Source: Pomacea canaliculata
Taxonomy: Eukaryota > Mollusca > Gastropoda > Architaenioglossa > Ampullariidae
Length of the DNA stretch: 64,000 nt
Assembly (NCBI RefSeq): GCF_003073045.1
Contig: NC_037603.1
Location: forward strand, 18,544,192 to 18,608,191
Reading direction: 5' to 3'
Part shown: positions 34,804-48,100 of the stretch, one piece after another
How positions within the stretch are numbered: the stretch's first letter is position 1
How the letters are laid out: every line of letters starts with the position of its first letter
Notes under the pieces: model-generated
Database searches by the model: none
What the model saw: the letters and a program-made list of their open reading frames with translations, nothing else
What the model was told of the DNA's origin: nothing
Made by a program: the position numbers and the translations under genes

Positions 34804-35740
34804 ATCTTTGTGCTCTCCAAAAATTACTGATTGTATTTATTGTCTTTTGGGTAAAAGTACTTTTACACTTACTGTAGACTAACTTTCCATGAAGCTCAAG
34901 ATCTCAGCTTCATCAACTCTTTTCTTTCTATTGACAATAGAAGACCTCCTGAAGTCTGTTGTAATCTTATCACACCTGAAACATGACAATTGTAATGATT
35001 CAGCTGTCATGGAAATTATAAGCAAACATCTAAATGCAAGGGAGATTTCATATTATAGCCGCTCTCTCTGTTAGAATGAAAGAAAACAGCTTTCATTGCT
35101 GCGGCTTTCTTTAAACACGTAGGTTCTTACTCAGTAGCAAATTCTGTAAAAATTACTGAATTGTACGCTTTTTTTTTTTTTTTATCTAAGATTATGTGGT
35201 ACTGGCTACAGTATATTGAATAAAACCGTCGCCATCTTTAGTGGGTCGGACAAACTGCTGAAAATCAAGGCATTTAACCTCTCAGAACAGAAACAAGGAA
35301 GTAAAATAAATAAATCATGTCTGTCCGTGCTCAGAATTAGAGGAATGAGGCATACCGTGTAGGTGGAACTTGTGGACGTAGAAGTGTAGTCACACCATGA
35401 ATCCATGTCTCGAGAGTCTAGAAATTTGAAATCAGTTTTGATCACTAAGAACAACAACTCCGTATTTTCTTTTTACGAGAGTTACCGCCCATGTGTTTAA
35501 ATTTGTATAGAGAGCCGCCACGATGCGTATCACGTGGAACACAATTTAATGGCCGCGGCCTCAGCTGGAGGACAAAGAATTTAAGTCTCCACGCCATTGT
35601 CCGAAGTATTAGAAATAGAACTCTATTTTCCCGACAGTGTGGACAAGAAAATAACTTCGCCTGTACCACAACAATCAGTGTCGTATACGAAGCAAAAATT
35701 AAATGCGATCGACAGTGCTGGCCTATACAAACTGCCGAAG
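34804..35740 (-). promoter_or_regulatory. Upstream region and possible promoter of the zinc-finger gene
   Basis: No coding sequence seen. A GC-richer patch at about 35480-35580 includes ATCACGTGGA (an E-box) and GGCCGCGGCC, and could hold the promoter or an untranslated first exon. A poly(T) tract lies near 35170. Confidence 0.25.
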
Positions 35741-35860
35741 CACAAATCAAATCAAATCAGACTTTATTGTCTGTCGAAGAGACCTAAGACAGAAATGTTT
35801 CTTTTGCTCACAAGGGCAGGCACACATACTCACACAGAAATTTAACACACACACGTACAG
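35740..35860 (-). repeat. 3' end of a minus-strand retroposon with (AAATC)n-type tail
   Basis: AAATCAAATCAAATCAGAC begins the copy and is followed by TTTATTGTCTG. Reversed, this gives CAATAAAGTCTGATTTG with a short-unit tail, as in non-LTR element 3' ends. The same CAATAAAGTCTGA string occurs at 15500. Confidence 0.45.
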
Positions 35861-36179
35861 TTAGGAGAAAAGATTGATTATCATGGCAGTTTGGATCTCC
35901 GTCAAGTGGTCAGTGAAATTTCAATACTTTATATGTCTTGTATATATATTTTTAAAATGCGTTGGCATGGCAGTCTGCAACGAAATGTGTCTGAACTGCA
36001 GTTTCTTCATCCTCCTAGTACTTTGTCAGCTGATACTACTATCTGTTCATTCACCTGTAGGCAAACAGCATCACAAATTGTCATCTATGTCATCTACTTC
36101 TGTTATCCATAGTTTTAGGGCGCTGCAAGTCGACATGACACGGCTCATTAGTCCCTCCACTTCGCAAATCTAAAAGCAG

Positions 36180-36425
36180 AGGACGCAGAGCTGCCTTTTC
36201 TTTTCCTTTTTTCGCTTCCTTTTTTTCTTTCTTTTTTTTTCGTTTCTCTTTTTTACCCTTTTTTTGTTTTTTCTTCATTTCTTCATTTATTTTGCTTTTT
36301 CCCCTCCTTTATTATTTCTCTTTCGTTTTAAACATTTTTTCTAACTCTTTTCTTGCTTTTTTTCAGTTTCGTTTTTTCTTTTCCTATTTCATTCTTTCTT
36401 TCCTTTTTCCATTTTTTCATGCATG
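36180..36425. repeat. Polypyrimidine (T-rich) low-complexity tract
   Basis: About 240 bases of almost pure T and C on the plus strand. Open frames on the other strand here (lysine-rich) are composition artefacts. Confidence 0.8.
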
Positions 36426-37850
36426 GGGATGATCAACTTTTGCTTAGGAAAGGGTGAAGAGAGAAGAGTGGTATTCGTACTAACATGCTTTGAAGTCAGA
36501 AATGCACCCGAAATTGGGTGAGTGGTTTGCTTCTTTACATTCTGACCCCAAGCAAGAATTATCTTCAGGTAAGTTCAGTTTATTGCATGAGACTGTCTTC
36601 CCCATCGAGATGTGAAAAGCATCTCTGCTGTCGCGAGATTCGTGGAAAATCTCCACCCACCTCCTTTTTCTCCCTCTGACGTCACTAAAGTATCCTCGCT
36701 GTTAACGCTCAAATTTGCTGTGACCTACAGACATCCTGACGTCATTGGTTCCAAGTAAGGTCAAAACTTTGAGGGAAAAGATAAGACAGGAAGGTAAAGA
36801 CCTTCGTCAGAAGAATTTTAATGACTTTAATGGCAGTGATACCTTTTGTTAACCCTGTGAGTGACATCGGACTGAGTGACATGACACATGTGTCAGCCCT
36901 GAGCGTAAACGTCAGACAATTTCGACAAACTGCAGAGCGAAAGTAGAGACGCATGCATCCATCCAATCAGAAACTGCCACGTATTTCGATGGAGGATAGG
37001 TGTGCCTCATTTCATCTTCGTGTTGAAACTGTGTCCCCTCCCACGTCTACTGAAACGGGCGGGAGAGCAAGGCGGAGCTAGAAAGCAGTTAAGCAAACTA
37101 ATAAAAGTGTCACACCTGTTTAAAAAAAGAGCATTTTTTCGTCTCTCTTGTAGCTGAGTCGTACTGCCACACATCTGCTGCGTAGATGCACTCGCTCCAT
37201 CTTTAAGAAGGCAACACACAGACCGTTAACAGAGCTACATTGCAAAAAGCTGATACGTATATTAAATTTTCTGCCAGCACACAATACCCACCATTCTGAA
37301 TACGTTTGTTGTCCTAGACCCCTGCAAAATTGCCGACAATAAAGTTATTGGAAATATGCCTTAAGGTTTACCTCTTTTTGACTTTGTAATCGGAATACCC
37401 ATAATTAGTTATCAACTTTGCTCACCATTGGTAGGTATACATATTTTCAAAACTGGATTTATTTATTCTTAACATCTGGAGGAAAGGATGATAATTGCAT
37501 CAAGGAAAGCTTTCTTAAATTTCTGTGTTGTAGAGATGAGTGGCCTCACAGTTGAGCCTCTTTCTGATTTAAGTCACACCGAGGGTCAAAACAGGGAGAA
37601 CATAAACCAAGCTTGTTCCAAGTTACAGACTTCAACGAAATCGCCGCGACTGGTCAGGTAGAGTTTTGGTTCTTGTTCCTCTTCTAACTTTTCTCCATCT
37701 CCTTAATTCTTGTGCCTTAGTCTCACACACGTGCATCTACCCGCCCACGCACGCGCAACTTCTTTGAATGATCTACAAGTGACGCGCACACTGCTACCTG
37801 TCGCAGATGGCCGTGACACACAGGAGCGGATAACCGCGTCGGACATCAAA
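36426..37850. other. Intergenic, no gene seen
   Basis: Mixed composition. Short open frames only, none recognisable. Confidence 0.5.
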
Positions 37851-38110
37851 TAACGGCCACGCAAAGGGAGAGTTATCTTTCATGGCTTCTCCTCCAGACG
37901 GGGGGGACCTAACCTACGTCTGCCAAGGTTCGCGAGCTCTTTGGGCGCGAAGGAAATTAATGATAGGGTGCCAGGGAAGTATAACTCTAGTTGCATGAGC
38001 TTGCCAGCTCATTAGCCTGACAGGGGGAGGTGATTAGCTGGCAGCCAAGGTGGCGGTTTTCGTGCTGGGATTAATTGATGCTGGAGGAGGGATACACACA
38101 TAACGACCGA
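37850..38110. promoter_or_regulatory. Candidate enhancer-like patch (function unknown)
   Basis: A dense run of homeodomain and TALE-like words in a GC-balanced patch: GAAATTAATGATAGG, AGCTCATTAGCCTGACAGG, GGTGATTAGCTGGC and GGGATTAATTGATGC. No open frame is supported. A regulatory role is inference from motif density only. Confidence 0.25.
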
Positions 38111-38394
38111 GGCAGCAGATTAGAGCAATAACATAGATTCATTTGCCTCGTAAACTTCATACGGAGATGATAGAGGACCTTTTATTTTCTGGGCTGGTGG
38201 CGGGTTGCGTAACTGGAAAGTTCCGCAGATGAGTTGATGAGCGTATTGTTGATGCTCACAGCCACTGCACAGTGTGATATTACTACAAGCCAATTTGATC
38301 ATCGTTAATTTTTGTTTTTTATGGGATTTTTTTGGTCACAAAGCCTTATTAAACACGTTGTTTAGAATGCTAAATTACTCCGAGCTACTTCAGG

Positions 38395-38505
38395 GTAAGG
38401 CAGCCAGCTCTGTGAACAGATGTCACCATCCACCCAGATCCCCATTTCCCCACAGTGCAAAATCATCGCGAGGTGGAAGCACTTTCTCTTCTAAAAAAAC
38501 ACATT
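38395..38505 (+). repeat. SINE 3' half, same family as 15990-16150
   Basis: ACAGTGCAAAATCATCGCGA followed by GGTGGAAGCAC matches the tail of the copy at 15990-16150. It is truncated at the 5' side and ends in an A-rich run. Confidence 0.5.
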
Positions 38506-40260
38506 AAAAAAAAAACCCAGAACAACAGCAACATGTCACCCTAACAGTCGTAGGGGAAAAGGATTGGCACTACGGTTTCCTCCCACTACCACTTCATAAC
38601 ATTATCCCTCCGTCCCCACCTCGACCTATTCCCATGTGATAAGAAATTTCCAGAAGATTGAAGCGTTCACATGTTCACATCTCAAATCAAGGAATAAAAG
38701 ATGAAACACTAAAACACTTTTAATATTAGAAGCTTATATGACACAAGCTGTTAGCATACAGTCACCGAGATTGCTCCTGGCTCCTGAATGCTAAAGTTCT
38801 GCTAAATGTGAACACAGTTTAGTGCAATTACTGCCATGTCCTAATTAATAAACCATGGGCATTTTTTTAAAATGTCAGATACCGTGAAAAACTACGTTTG
38901 TAACAAGTGTTGAGAGTTTAAAATTATAGTCTGCTCGTCAACCTTCGTCAACGTTGAAGATCATTTCTGGCTTGTGGCGCGGAAAAAAGTCCCACCCCCT
39001 CAACACCCGCTTGCCCACTTAGACAAAATGTGTTTCCATATTTATCAGGGGAGATAAAAGTCGGCGAAAGTAAGGGGGGGGGGGGTTGAACTCCGCTTTC
39101 AACATTTCCTAGACAGGTTGAACCACTTACATTCACTGTTCCCTGTACGTCTGTGAATTTAACTGTAAGTACACTGGGTGGGAGTGTGTGTGTTTCTGGT
39201 CACCAAGTATATAAAAACTGTTGTGATGAATTATTATCACAAATATGACCACCAGAGGGCGCTGCCATTGCTGTCACCTGAACACCTACGTCATTTTGTC
39301 TCATTCTCTCCATGCCTGTCGTTCGTCGTGTCTAGTTTCGCGACTTCCCCCACCCCGTTTACTCCACCACCATCCATCCTAACCTCTTTCCTTTCTCCCT
39401 CATTCCCGTTTCAGCAGGCCACGAATTACCCATCTCTTCAGACTTGTTCCCATCGGGTGGTAAACAGCAAATCTCTAGAGTCGTCGGCCCATACATGATA
39501 ATGAGGCGTATCCAGGACCATCTCCCCCATACCCAACCCCCGTCCTCTTTGCCCGTGATATCCAGCAGAGAGGACGGCATTTCATCTCCGATGGGTAGTC
39601 GGGATGGGGTGGCTAGGGGTGGGGAGGTAGCAGAAAATGTGGCGATTCAAAGCTCGTTTGATTCGATGGTCGTAAGTCGCAAAAGTCCTCCTAAACTTAA
39701 TTTACAACTGCCGGAAGCCCAGCCGGCCTTTGGTGTGATGGGCGTGTCCCAGGCGGCAGCGGTCCTTCAGGGGACAAGACTCCCAGAATCTCCTTCACTT
39801 CCACTTGGCCCCAGAGGCCAGAAGGTGCTTTTAAATCACTATCAGGCTCTCGGTTAACGACTCTACATAAATGAGAAGACACGTAGATAAGAAGGAAACG
39901 GAAGGAAGACTTCCACCTCGAGACTTGTTTTACGTTGTCGAGGGCGATGTCGGCGTCTTCACTCAGGTACTAAAATCAAAGGAAGTCGTCCTGTTCGGGA
40001 ACCCTTTGAAGACTTTTTTTAAAGGGAGAAAACTTCTAGCGAAGCAGACTGTTCGACAGTTGCTGTGTAATCTGAAAGAATGTTCAGCTGAGTTTGCAAC
40101 TGGATGACAGGCAAAAAATCCATTTGTTTACAGTGGCCGTGGAAAATGAAATGATGACATAGTCATTTATTTTTAACAAGAGACTAATTCCCAAAATATG
40201 CGCTGGTGATCACATTCTTCCTACTCAATACTTCCGTTCAGGGGCAGTAAGTCATCGAAT
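38506..40260. other. Intergenic, no gene seen; contains a 13-G run
   Basis: A homopolymer of about 13 G lies near 39074-39086. Open frames at 39178-39498 and 39444-39857 lack family resemblance and overlap each other. A short (GT)n lies near 39184. Confidence 0.4.
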
Positions 40261-40270
40261 ATTATTAGCA

Positions 40271-40304
40271 CTCCTCCTCCTCCTCCTCCTCCTCCTCCTC
40301 CTCC

Positions 40305-40351
<47 letters not shown>
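40271..40351. repeat. (CTC)n then (CAT)15 microsatellite, left flank of the large transposon
   Basis: About 35 bases of CTC repeats run into 45 bases of CAT repeats, ending directly at the transposon tip at 40352. The CAT run resumes in the same orientation beyond the other tip at 53619. Confidence 0.9.
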
Positions 40352-40353
<2 letters not shown>

Positions 40354-41917
40354 CCCGATGCGACCCTGACTCAGTCCAAAAAGTTTTCGTTCTCGCTACC
40401 TCGGCTGAGCCGATGTCCATTGCGCGCAATGGGCAACGGATGCCGGCAACCTACCTACTCAGCCGCATCGTCTCACGAATGACTACAATATTAGTCATTA
40501 GAGTACGATGAAAAAACGCCGAATTCAAGATAGAACGACAGTAAATACGATTTTAAAATGCCTTTTATAAAAGTTAACAGATTGTAGCATGAAAGCAGAA
40601 GAACAGGGAAGAAAATTAGGGAAACACGATTGATCGAATCGACCAGTACGTATATTTGCTTACTGAGATTACCGAAGGGTCAACTCACAGGCCTTATAGC
40701 ATTGAAAATCTTTATTTTTGCAATATATTTTGTAAATACTGAAATTAGGAAATGTGCACACAAAAGCTTGTGGGTTATGTTGGTATGGAAAGGTTGCTTC
40801 GGGTGACGAGTAACCGCTTATAGTGAATTAATGCCCAGGGCGTCTTCCCTGTCGATTGTTTTTCATTTTCGAAAACCCGACTAGAAAGTCGATCAAGGTC
40901 GAATCGAACGAGTATATGATTTTTAATCTTCTTGTAAAATTATGCAGCAGTACGTTTTACAAAAGCAGAATTAATCAGCAAAAAACAGGATTAAACACAT
41001 CGCAAACACGAAATTGACAGACCATTCCTATACGTGCTCTCGCATCGTTGTAACAAGAACGGCGTCAACAACACAGAGCTAGCACTGGAGAATGCTGATA
41101 TTTTTAATAAGAGAAAAAAAATGTCTAAAGAGCTTTGTGAGTTTTTTAATATGTGAAACATCTGTGTTGTTTTTACTTTTGATGAGGAGTAGAGGTGGGG
41201 GACGTCAGTCAGATGTCCGCATCTTGATAATTCCTTTCCAAAGAGTTTCCAAACACGTCCAGAATGCTTTCTAAAAAGTATAGAGGCGATACACCAAAAG
41301 CAGAAAGAGAAAAGGGGGAAAATATATATTGTAGCACCTAATAATATTATATTGTTAGCCTTAGGTCTTTTAAGATGTTCGATTTTTTCTTTTTTCTGTA
41401 CAAAGTAGAAGTCATTTTTCAGTAAGGGAGGAGTCATTTCGATTTCTCTCCTTAAAAACAAACAAGAAGAAAGAAACAAAACCAAAAATAAACTGGTTAT
41501 TTAGAAAAGTTCTAAAATTAAGAAATAAAATCATACAAATAGATAAAACATCTATAATATCACCAAGGAAGAATAATTCAAAGCTAATGAAAACGAGAAC
41601 CCCACTAATACGGTGATCTCCCTGTTGGGGCTCTCCATTAGTCTCGGTGCAACAGTCCACGTTGTGTCTTACTCGTATTAACTTCGTCATAAGCAGTATG
41701 CTTCTTCTTACTTTCTGCTTAGGTATTTTTTTTAAATGCTTATATTGTCAGAGAGAGCGTTCATTTCATTCCACAATGTAACATCAGCTTGATGGAACAT
41801 GCATTCGTTCTTAAACACTGTTGGTCATTAAATTTATATATCTCCCACATGTACATAGAGCGTTCCTAACGTCTGTATGCAGGCTATCGTACACGAAATA
41901 GAATAGTAAGCGTTTAT
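40352..41917 (+). repeat. Left terminal inverted repeat of the KDZ-type element
   Basis: Pairs with 52100-53618 read in reverse. Anchor matches include CACCCGATGCGACCCTGACT at the tip, GCCGGCAACCTACCTACTCA near 40443, GCCTTTTATAAAAG near 40560, CCCTGTTGGGGCTC against GAGCTCCCAACAGGG near 41620, and TAAGCGTTTA at the inner end. Small indels and substitutions are spread along it. The tip holds CATTGCGCGCAATG (40418-40431) and TCGGCTGAGCCGA, both self-complementary. Confidence 0.9.
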
Positions 41918-44699
41918 TTAAATTAGGTCACGGCTTATAGCTTCAGAAGTAATTATATACATTACTCGCTCGGTTTCCCGTACCTATTTTTCTATTTAGA
42001 GGATTAAATGCGATCGCCATGTTCTGGTTACTAAAAGCAATACCAGTAAAATACTGTACACTATAAAAAAGCCATTCATGTTGGCCTTTATCGAAAGGAT
42101 CTTCTGCTGAACATTACCATGATCTGAAATGGTTCTATTTGTTATTGTTGTTTGTTTTTGTTTTTCTAGATTTAGTTTGTTTTGTTTTTTTTAGCAAAGA
42201 GTGACTTACTATATGTAAAAGTATGTGAATTAAAGGAAAACTCGAATAGACATAGAAAGTTGATACCACATCCCCAGTCCAAACACAAACCAAAATCTGT
42301 GATTATTGTAACTTGGAACAATTCGAAACCTTGTTATAGCTTTGCACTTATAAAGAGTCATATACATTATAACTGCTAATGAATTGTGAGGTCATGCTGA
42401 CAATACATCGCAATAAAACATAAAACAACTATTACCTTGTAACACACTTAGATATACAGAGACTATAAAATTTCAGACAAAATATTGGCTTTTTGTGTGT
42501 TAGACAATGAAGCCCAGTTGTCAGAGAACTACGTCTTTTCAATGTATCTGCAGTGAAATAGGTGAAGGATAGGTCTCTAGTTATTTTTATCTCAAGTATG
42601 CTCGGAGCAGGCTATTAGTATACTACAATAATTGCATCTGCATTGAAGCACTGTCTATTTTACATTATCACTACATCTCAAAGTCTTCAAATGTTTTTGT
42701 GTATTAATGACAAAATTATATTTAATATCTAATGATATATATTGTTTAGAGAAGAACTGCCCAGATTATCATCGATTGAAGAATAGAAATACAAGCTCGA
42801 GTAGCGTGAAAAGAATTAGAAAGATGTAGTTAAGTGTATATGAGAGCTTTGGGGATTGATACAATAATCTTCAAATTATTCCCGAGTCAGGTGATGCCTG
42901 GGTGTATTGCATGATAATGAAGGCTTTAATTGCTAGACAAAAATTTGATAACATGTCATAAATTCTACTGAACGGTCTCAGTGCACATTCCTGTTGATAT
43001 TATTTCTAATACTTTTGGTCGGCTGACTTAGCAGTATTTAACATAATTTATGAATCCCATTTAGTTCCCCTGGCACCGACATCTTATGTGAACACTGTTT
43101 AATTCGAACTGTATTTGATGCATAATCGTCTGTTACAAATGTCCTTACAGTGAGTAGTGTTATGTGTATTTTGGCTGTTCCCAATCCACCACAAGGGCTT
43201 TAAGCTTTGAATGGGGCAATCAGTGGAGGCAGCACTTAAGGATGCCTCCAAAAAAAGCAGTATGCAGGTAACAGCGCTGCTGCAAGACATAAAAAAGATT
43301 GATATAAAAGCTCATCAAAAAACATCCATTCCATGGCTAAGAATCAATGATATTACACTTGTATACACCACGTGCTGTTATTTTGCTTAAGTCTACATAA
43401 GAATATTAGCTTGTTTTTTTATATGACGAAGGGGAAAATACAAAATTTAGATGCATTTTATCTTTCTTGCAAAAACTTTATTCAATTTACTTCGAGATTA
43501 CTTCAATGATAAATAATGTTACCTTCATTTCCGATAGACTACTAAAGAACTCGAATAACTATCCTAACTGCGGATAGTAACCCTGCTTATGCCTGGTGGC
43601 AAGATATTTGTTTGAGGATATTAGCTTATTGAGAAAAAAACTCTATTTGCTATGAAAACTAAAATTATCTCTATCTCATTGACAGTGCCCCATTAACCAA
43701 TGTATGAGAAATATTAGTGATTATAATTGGTTCGTGGCCTGAAAAAATATCATATAGTAACAACATATTCGTTTTACATTATTTACTGTCTGAAGGACAA
43801 TGAAGAAAGAAGTAAAAAAAAGTTGGAGAGAGGCCTCTGCTTATAACGTCAAAGAAACTGGAATATTCATTTTCTGAAATTTGGAATATGAAGGTCTCAG
43901 CCAGACTACCACAAATATGCAACTCATATACGGCATATATCAAATATGGAAAATCTGGGACTTGTACTTGTCAAACATCATCTGTACATGTTCTCACCAT
44001 TACTGTTTTGCATTTTACAAAACGGATCTGCACTTCTAATGTTCAAATGTTGAAACTTATACACTTGTTTTGTATTTTTCTTGTTTTGCTTCTTCTTTGT
44101 AAAGAAATGTTGCATAATCAAAAAATGCCTTAAAAGACAATTAAATGCAGCCAAGACGCTGATTTCCAGCTGTGCTTACTAATTCGAGAGTAATGATATT
44201 GTCTCTTTAATTTAAACACGTGTCAAATCTTTTTAAGTGTTGAACAAAAAAAATGTGTGCGTTGAAGTACCTAGTCGCCATGACTTGCTGTGTTTAACGC
44301 TTGTACAACATACTCTGTCTTGCAGTGAAGCGGCGGACAGCAGTCCGAGATTTGAGAGAAAAAAGTAACATCGCTAAAATTCAAAATTGCAAGTAGTTAA
44401 ATATCTGTTGAAGACCAGCAATGAGGCTGTGGGTTTCTATACATATTTGACCATCTTTGAATGCGAAACAATCACAACACTTAGCTATAAGTTATGCACA
44501 TTATGTAATGTGGAAAGCTACATACAAACAGTTAAAGTGAATTGGAGCTAGTAATTTTATTATCACAAGCTATCTATGATTCTATCTCCAGCTAGCTGTA
44601 ACATTTCGATTTTGGTGGTTTTTTTAGCCAGAATTGTCAGATTTTACAGGTAATCCTCGAAAATATTGTCAGACTTATATGACAAGATTTATATTATCT
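41918..44699. other. Left interior of the KDZ-type element, no gene recognised
   Basis: AT-rich with short open frames only. One at 43888-44133 (81 residues) ends in a hydrophobic stretch but has no family resemblance. Confidence 0.5.
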
Positions 44700-44799
44700 N
44701 NNNNNNNNNNNNNNNNNNNNNNNNNNNNNNNNNNNNNNNNNNNNNNNNNNNNNNNNNNNNNNNNNNNNNNNNNNNNNNNNNNNNNNNNNNNNNNNNNNN
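44700..44799. other. Assembly gap of 100 N
   Basis: Exactly 100 unknown bases, the conventional placeholder for a gap of unknown size. The true length of the element may differ from 13.3 kb. Confidence 0.98.
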
Positions 44800-45127
44800 A
44801 GCAAAGTGAGATGAAAGAGCGGGAATTGCTACACTGCCACACAATAAATATATTAACTGGCTTGTTCTGTGGTTAAGTAACTGGAGCAAGGTTGAATGTG
44901 GCTTTATGTATGCTACAAAAAAGAGTCATTGCTAAAAAGAATACCATTACACCATTATTGGTTCAAATTAGCAATGATTGCATAAACTCCATGGAGTTGG
45001 TTGTAGCCAAATGCTTGAAAAAAATAAAACCTAGTATCATCCTAAATACCTCCTATAGCTACTAAATATATCAATTTTCCACTTTTAGATAACTAAGTAA
45101 AAGGTCAAAACACTTATGGCAAAAAGT

Positions 45128-45155
45128 GTTCTTCCTCCTCCTCCTCCTCCTCCTC
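45128..45155. repeat. (CTC)n microsatellite in the 3' part of the transposase gene
   Basis: CTC repeats that, in the minus-strand C-terminal frame, would read as a short glycine run just before the end of the open frame. Confidence 0.8.
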
Positions 45156-48100
45156 TCGTCTCATCAAGATTCTGTTCATATCTGATTAAATTCCCTAAAT
45201 CACATCTATTTAATTCCTCTGTTGTCATCAGAATCTGCTGCAGTGAATGCTGAAGATACAGTCGTTGGAGCTGAGTATCAATGCTGAACTTCGAAAATCC
45301 TGCTGCCTCGTTAAATTTCGCATGCAGATCCTTAGCTGCATTCCACTTTATGTTTACTTACAGACTTACATGGTTTAGGGCACATTCATATCGACTGACT
45401 AAGTCTGATGCTGACATAATAACACATTTTTGCTCCAGCAGGCCCTGCTGTAAAAGGCAAATGTCATAAATTATTCGCTGTTCCTCTTCTTTCCACACGA
45501 TCGTAGTCTTGCTGCACAATTGCTGCCCTCACTTGCTCTGAGTTCAGTTCTGGGTGCTATATGAGTGTACAGAGCTGACTCTGGTCTCTAAATTCAGCTG
45601 TGAAATGTTTGGAAATGCATTTTTTAAAGACCAATGACAGACTGCAGCTGAGTGTTTGTTGTCCGCAGCTTCTTCGCAATTTCTGGGCAATTTTTTGTCC
45701 ATCTGTAACATGAAAGATATTGGATTTTAATTTCAAATGGTTGACAATTACCATTAAATATTAATGGAACCAAATTGTGAATCCACAGGCACTGCTTGAA
45801 AAGCAGAAAAGTATTTGCAAAATGACACTTGTATTCCAACCTAATATTCACTTGGGATTTTGATAATGTTAGAGATGAAACAAATGCCTTTTCATAGTAA
45901 TCCAGTGAAAAGTGGCATACACAGAGGACAGGCATCAGTCAGACATGAGCATATTAACCTCTCATACCTAAATCCTCTCAAAGTGAAGGCAAAGCACATG
46001 TACCATGGGACTGTCTTTTCCCAAATACTAACCCAACACAGTAACCATTTCAAGGAAAGGAATAAATTACACACCAGCCATAGCGTCTCTTTGTCCAGCA
46101 GTTGCTGCCGCTCAGCTGACAGCTTCCTCGCTTTCTCAAGCAGAGAATCAGAGGTAGAGCTTTCTGCAAAATGACAAATAATGTCGACTTATATTCAGCT
46201 TTTAACTTATCATATTTTACTTAACACAAAAACAACTAAGAAGTGTTATTGTACAATACTCGTAGGAATGCTGGTTATAATCTTGCTAATAAAACTTCAG
46301 CACTGCACATGGGAGGCTCTAACTACAAATCAACAGGTGCATCCATCTATTTACAAAACCTTACGACAAAAGCACCCACCTTTAATTATATGAAGACAAG
46401 CTTTATATATTTTAAACTACTAAAAACATTCATCTATTATAAGTCAACAATGCATTAGCTGCCTGTAACACCTTCCATACTATGACTGTGTTGCACATGA
46501 ACATATAGGGCTCATTTTGCTAAGATTTACCGTGCAACATAACACAGTATTATACTTTTTTAAAGTTTCTTCACAGTGAGTGGTGATATAATACCTCTAT
46601 GACCACTGGTTGTTGATATAGTATCCTTCAGCTTGTGCAGCCATTCTGCAGCAGTTCCTCTATCTGAAAACAAATGTCTGATGCATTACCACCACTCTTG
46701 GAAAGACTACTACAAATATTACTTCTGAGTGTTGATTAACTTTGTCCAGAGATTATATCCAACAAACTCATCTTTACAAGAAGTGGGCTTGGAACCAACA
46801 TGAAATGAATAAAACAGCACAGGCATATAGACATGGAGAGGGTTTTGCATATTCTCTTTGATGCTTTGTGGAACTAGAAATATAAACTACACCCTTACAC
46901 TTGCTTTCAACCTCATGGATAATCTCTTTGGCTTTTGCCTGCGTGTCCCTTGCCTTTTTGAGTCTTACAGACGTGTGTCAGCTACAGAAGACACAAAAGT
47001 AAAAAGGTTCTCATTACGGTAATTTGGACAACATGTCAAAAACTTCCCAAAAGCACTCAAAATACATGGTAATATATACGATTCAAAAAATTAAAAGGAG
47101 ATCTAGCAAAGGAAAATTTATTGCATGCGCTTATTTTCTGTACTTCAAGTTTTCGCATTAGTTTCTTTTGAGATACTTAGCAGTTATACAGAATTACCTA
47201 ATGACACAAAAATCCTCCTGGCATAGTGTAGCAGAGCACTGCTTAGTAGATCTTGCCTGTTGGGCAAAGTCATTTCTTTACTCCACGCAAATCTGCGGAG
47301 GAAAGACCATAAGCGTTCCATAGCTTCACCATCTATTAATCCTGTGCCCTCGCAAAAGCGCTGTCCTTTTGTCATCTACAACAGCAAGAAACATATGACA
47401 TTCATCATACAAAGCACTGCAAGTGATACTGCAAGCTACATGTATCAGTAATATTCTAAAAAAATATATAAGATTAACCAAAAAAAGTCTTCAGTCTTTT
47501 CGTCTGGAAAGAAACTTGCAATGTAGTTACTTTAAAGCAAGACAAGATTATGCACAAGCCTTGTCTTAACGTGAAAAGGAAGAGTCTAACACAGCTTGAT
47601 AATGTTAACTTCATAAGGCTTACCTGACACTGTGTTATATGTGCAAAGCTGTGAAACACCAGGAACAACAAATCTAAATTTTTCAGACAGCTGTCCAAAT
47701 AGTTGAGAATGCTTCTGTTGAAGACAAATGAAACAGAGAAAATTACCTTTGAGAGTTAGTTTTATGTAGAGTCACAAATCAGACTGATTCCACTGTCACA
47801 ATCATACTCTTTTAACTATAAAGAAATACGGCATATCCAATAAAGTACTGATTGAAATTTCACTCAGAGATTAATGCAGAGTATGTCATTCTTCAATTGT
47901 CTAGACTCATAGGCACTCATCTAATGTAATCCTTGTTTTGACAGTTGACAATAAAACTTTGCCAAAAAAATATAAGCCCATCACACCTATCCACTGCACA
48001 ACCACAGCTACATGAACATAAAAAGAAAAGAACAATGTATGTACTCTTAACTTACATATGCACAATGTTTTGTCGCTTAATTATTGGATAACCTTCACTC

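Noticed and set aside
40306..40351. CRISPR-like or regulatory reading of the trinucleotide runs
   Set aside because: Simple microsatellites in a eukaryotic genome, with no spacers.
41412..41690. Similar open frames starting MTKLI in both inverted repeats (41690-41412 and 52318-52542)
   Set aside because: They resemble each other only because the repeats are copies. The frames differ by indels and look like hydrophobic translation of AT-rich DNA. Useful as evidence of repeat homology, not as genes.
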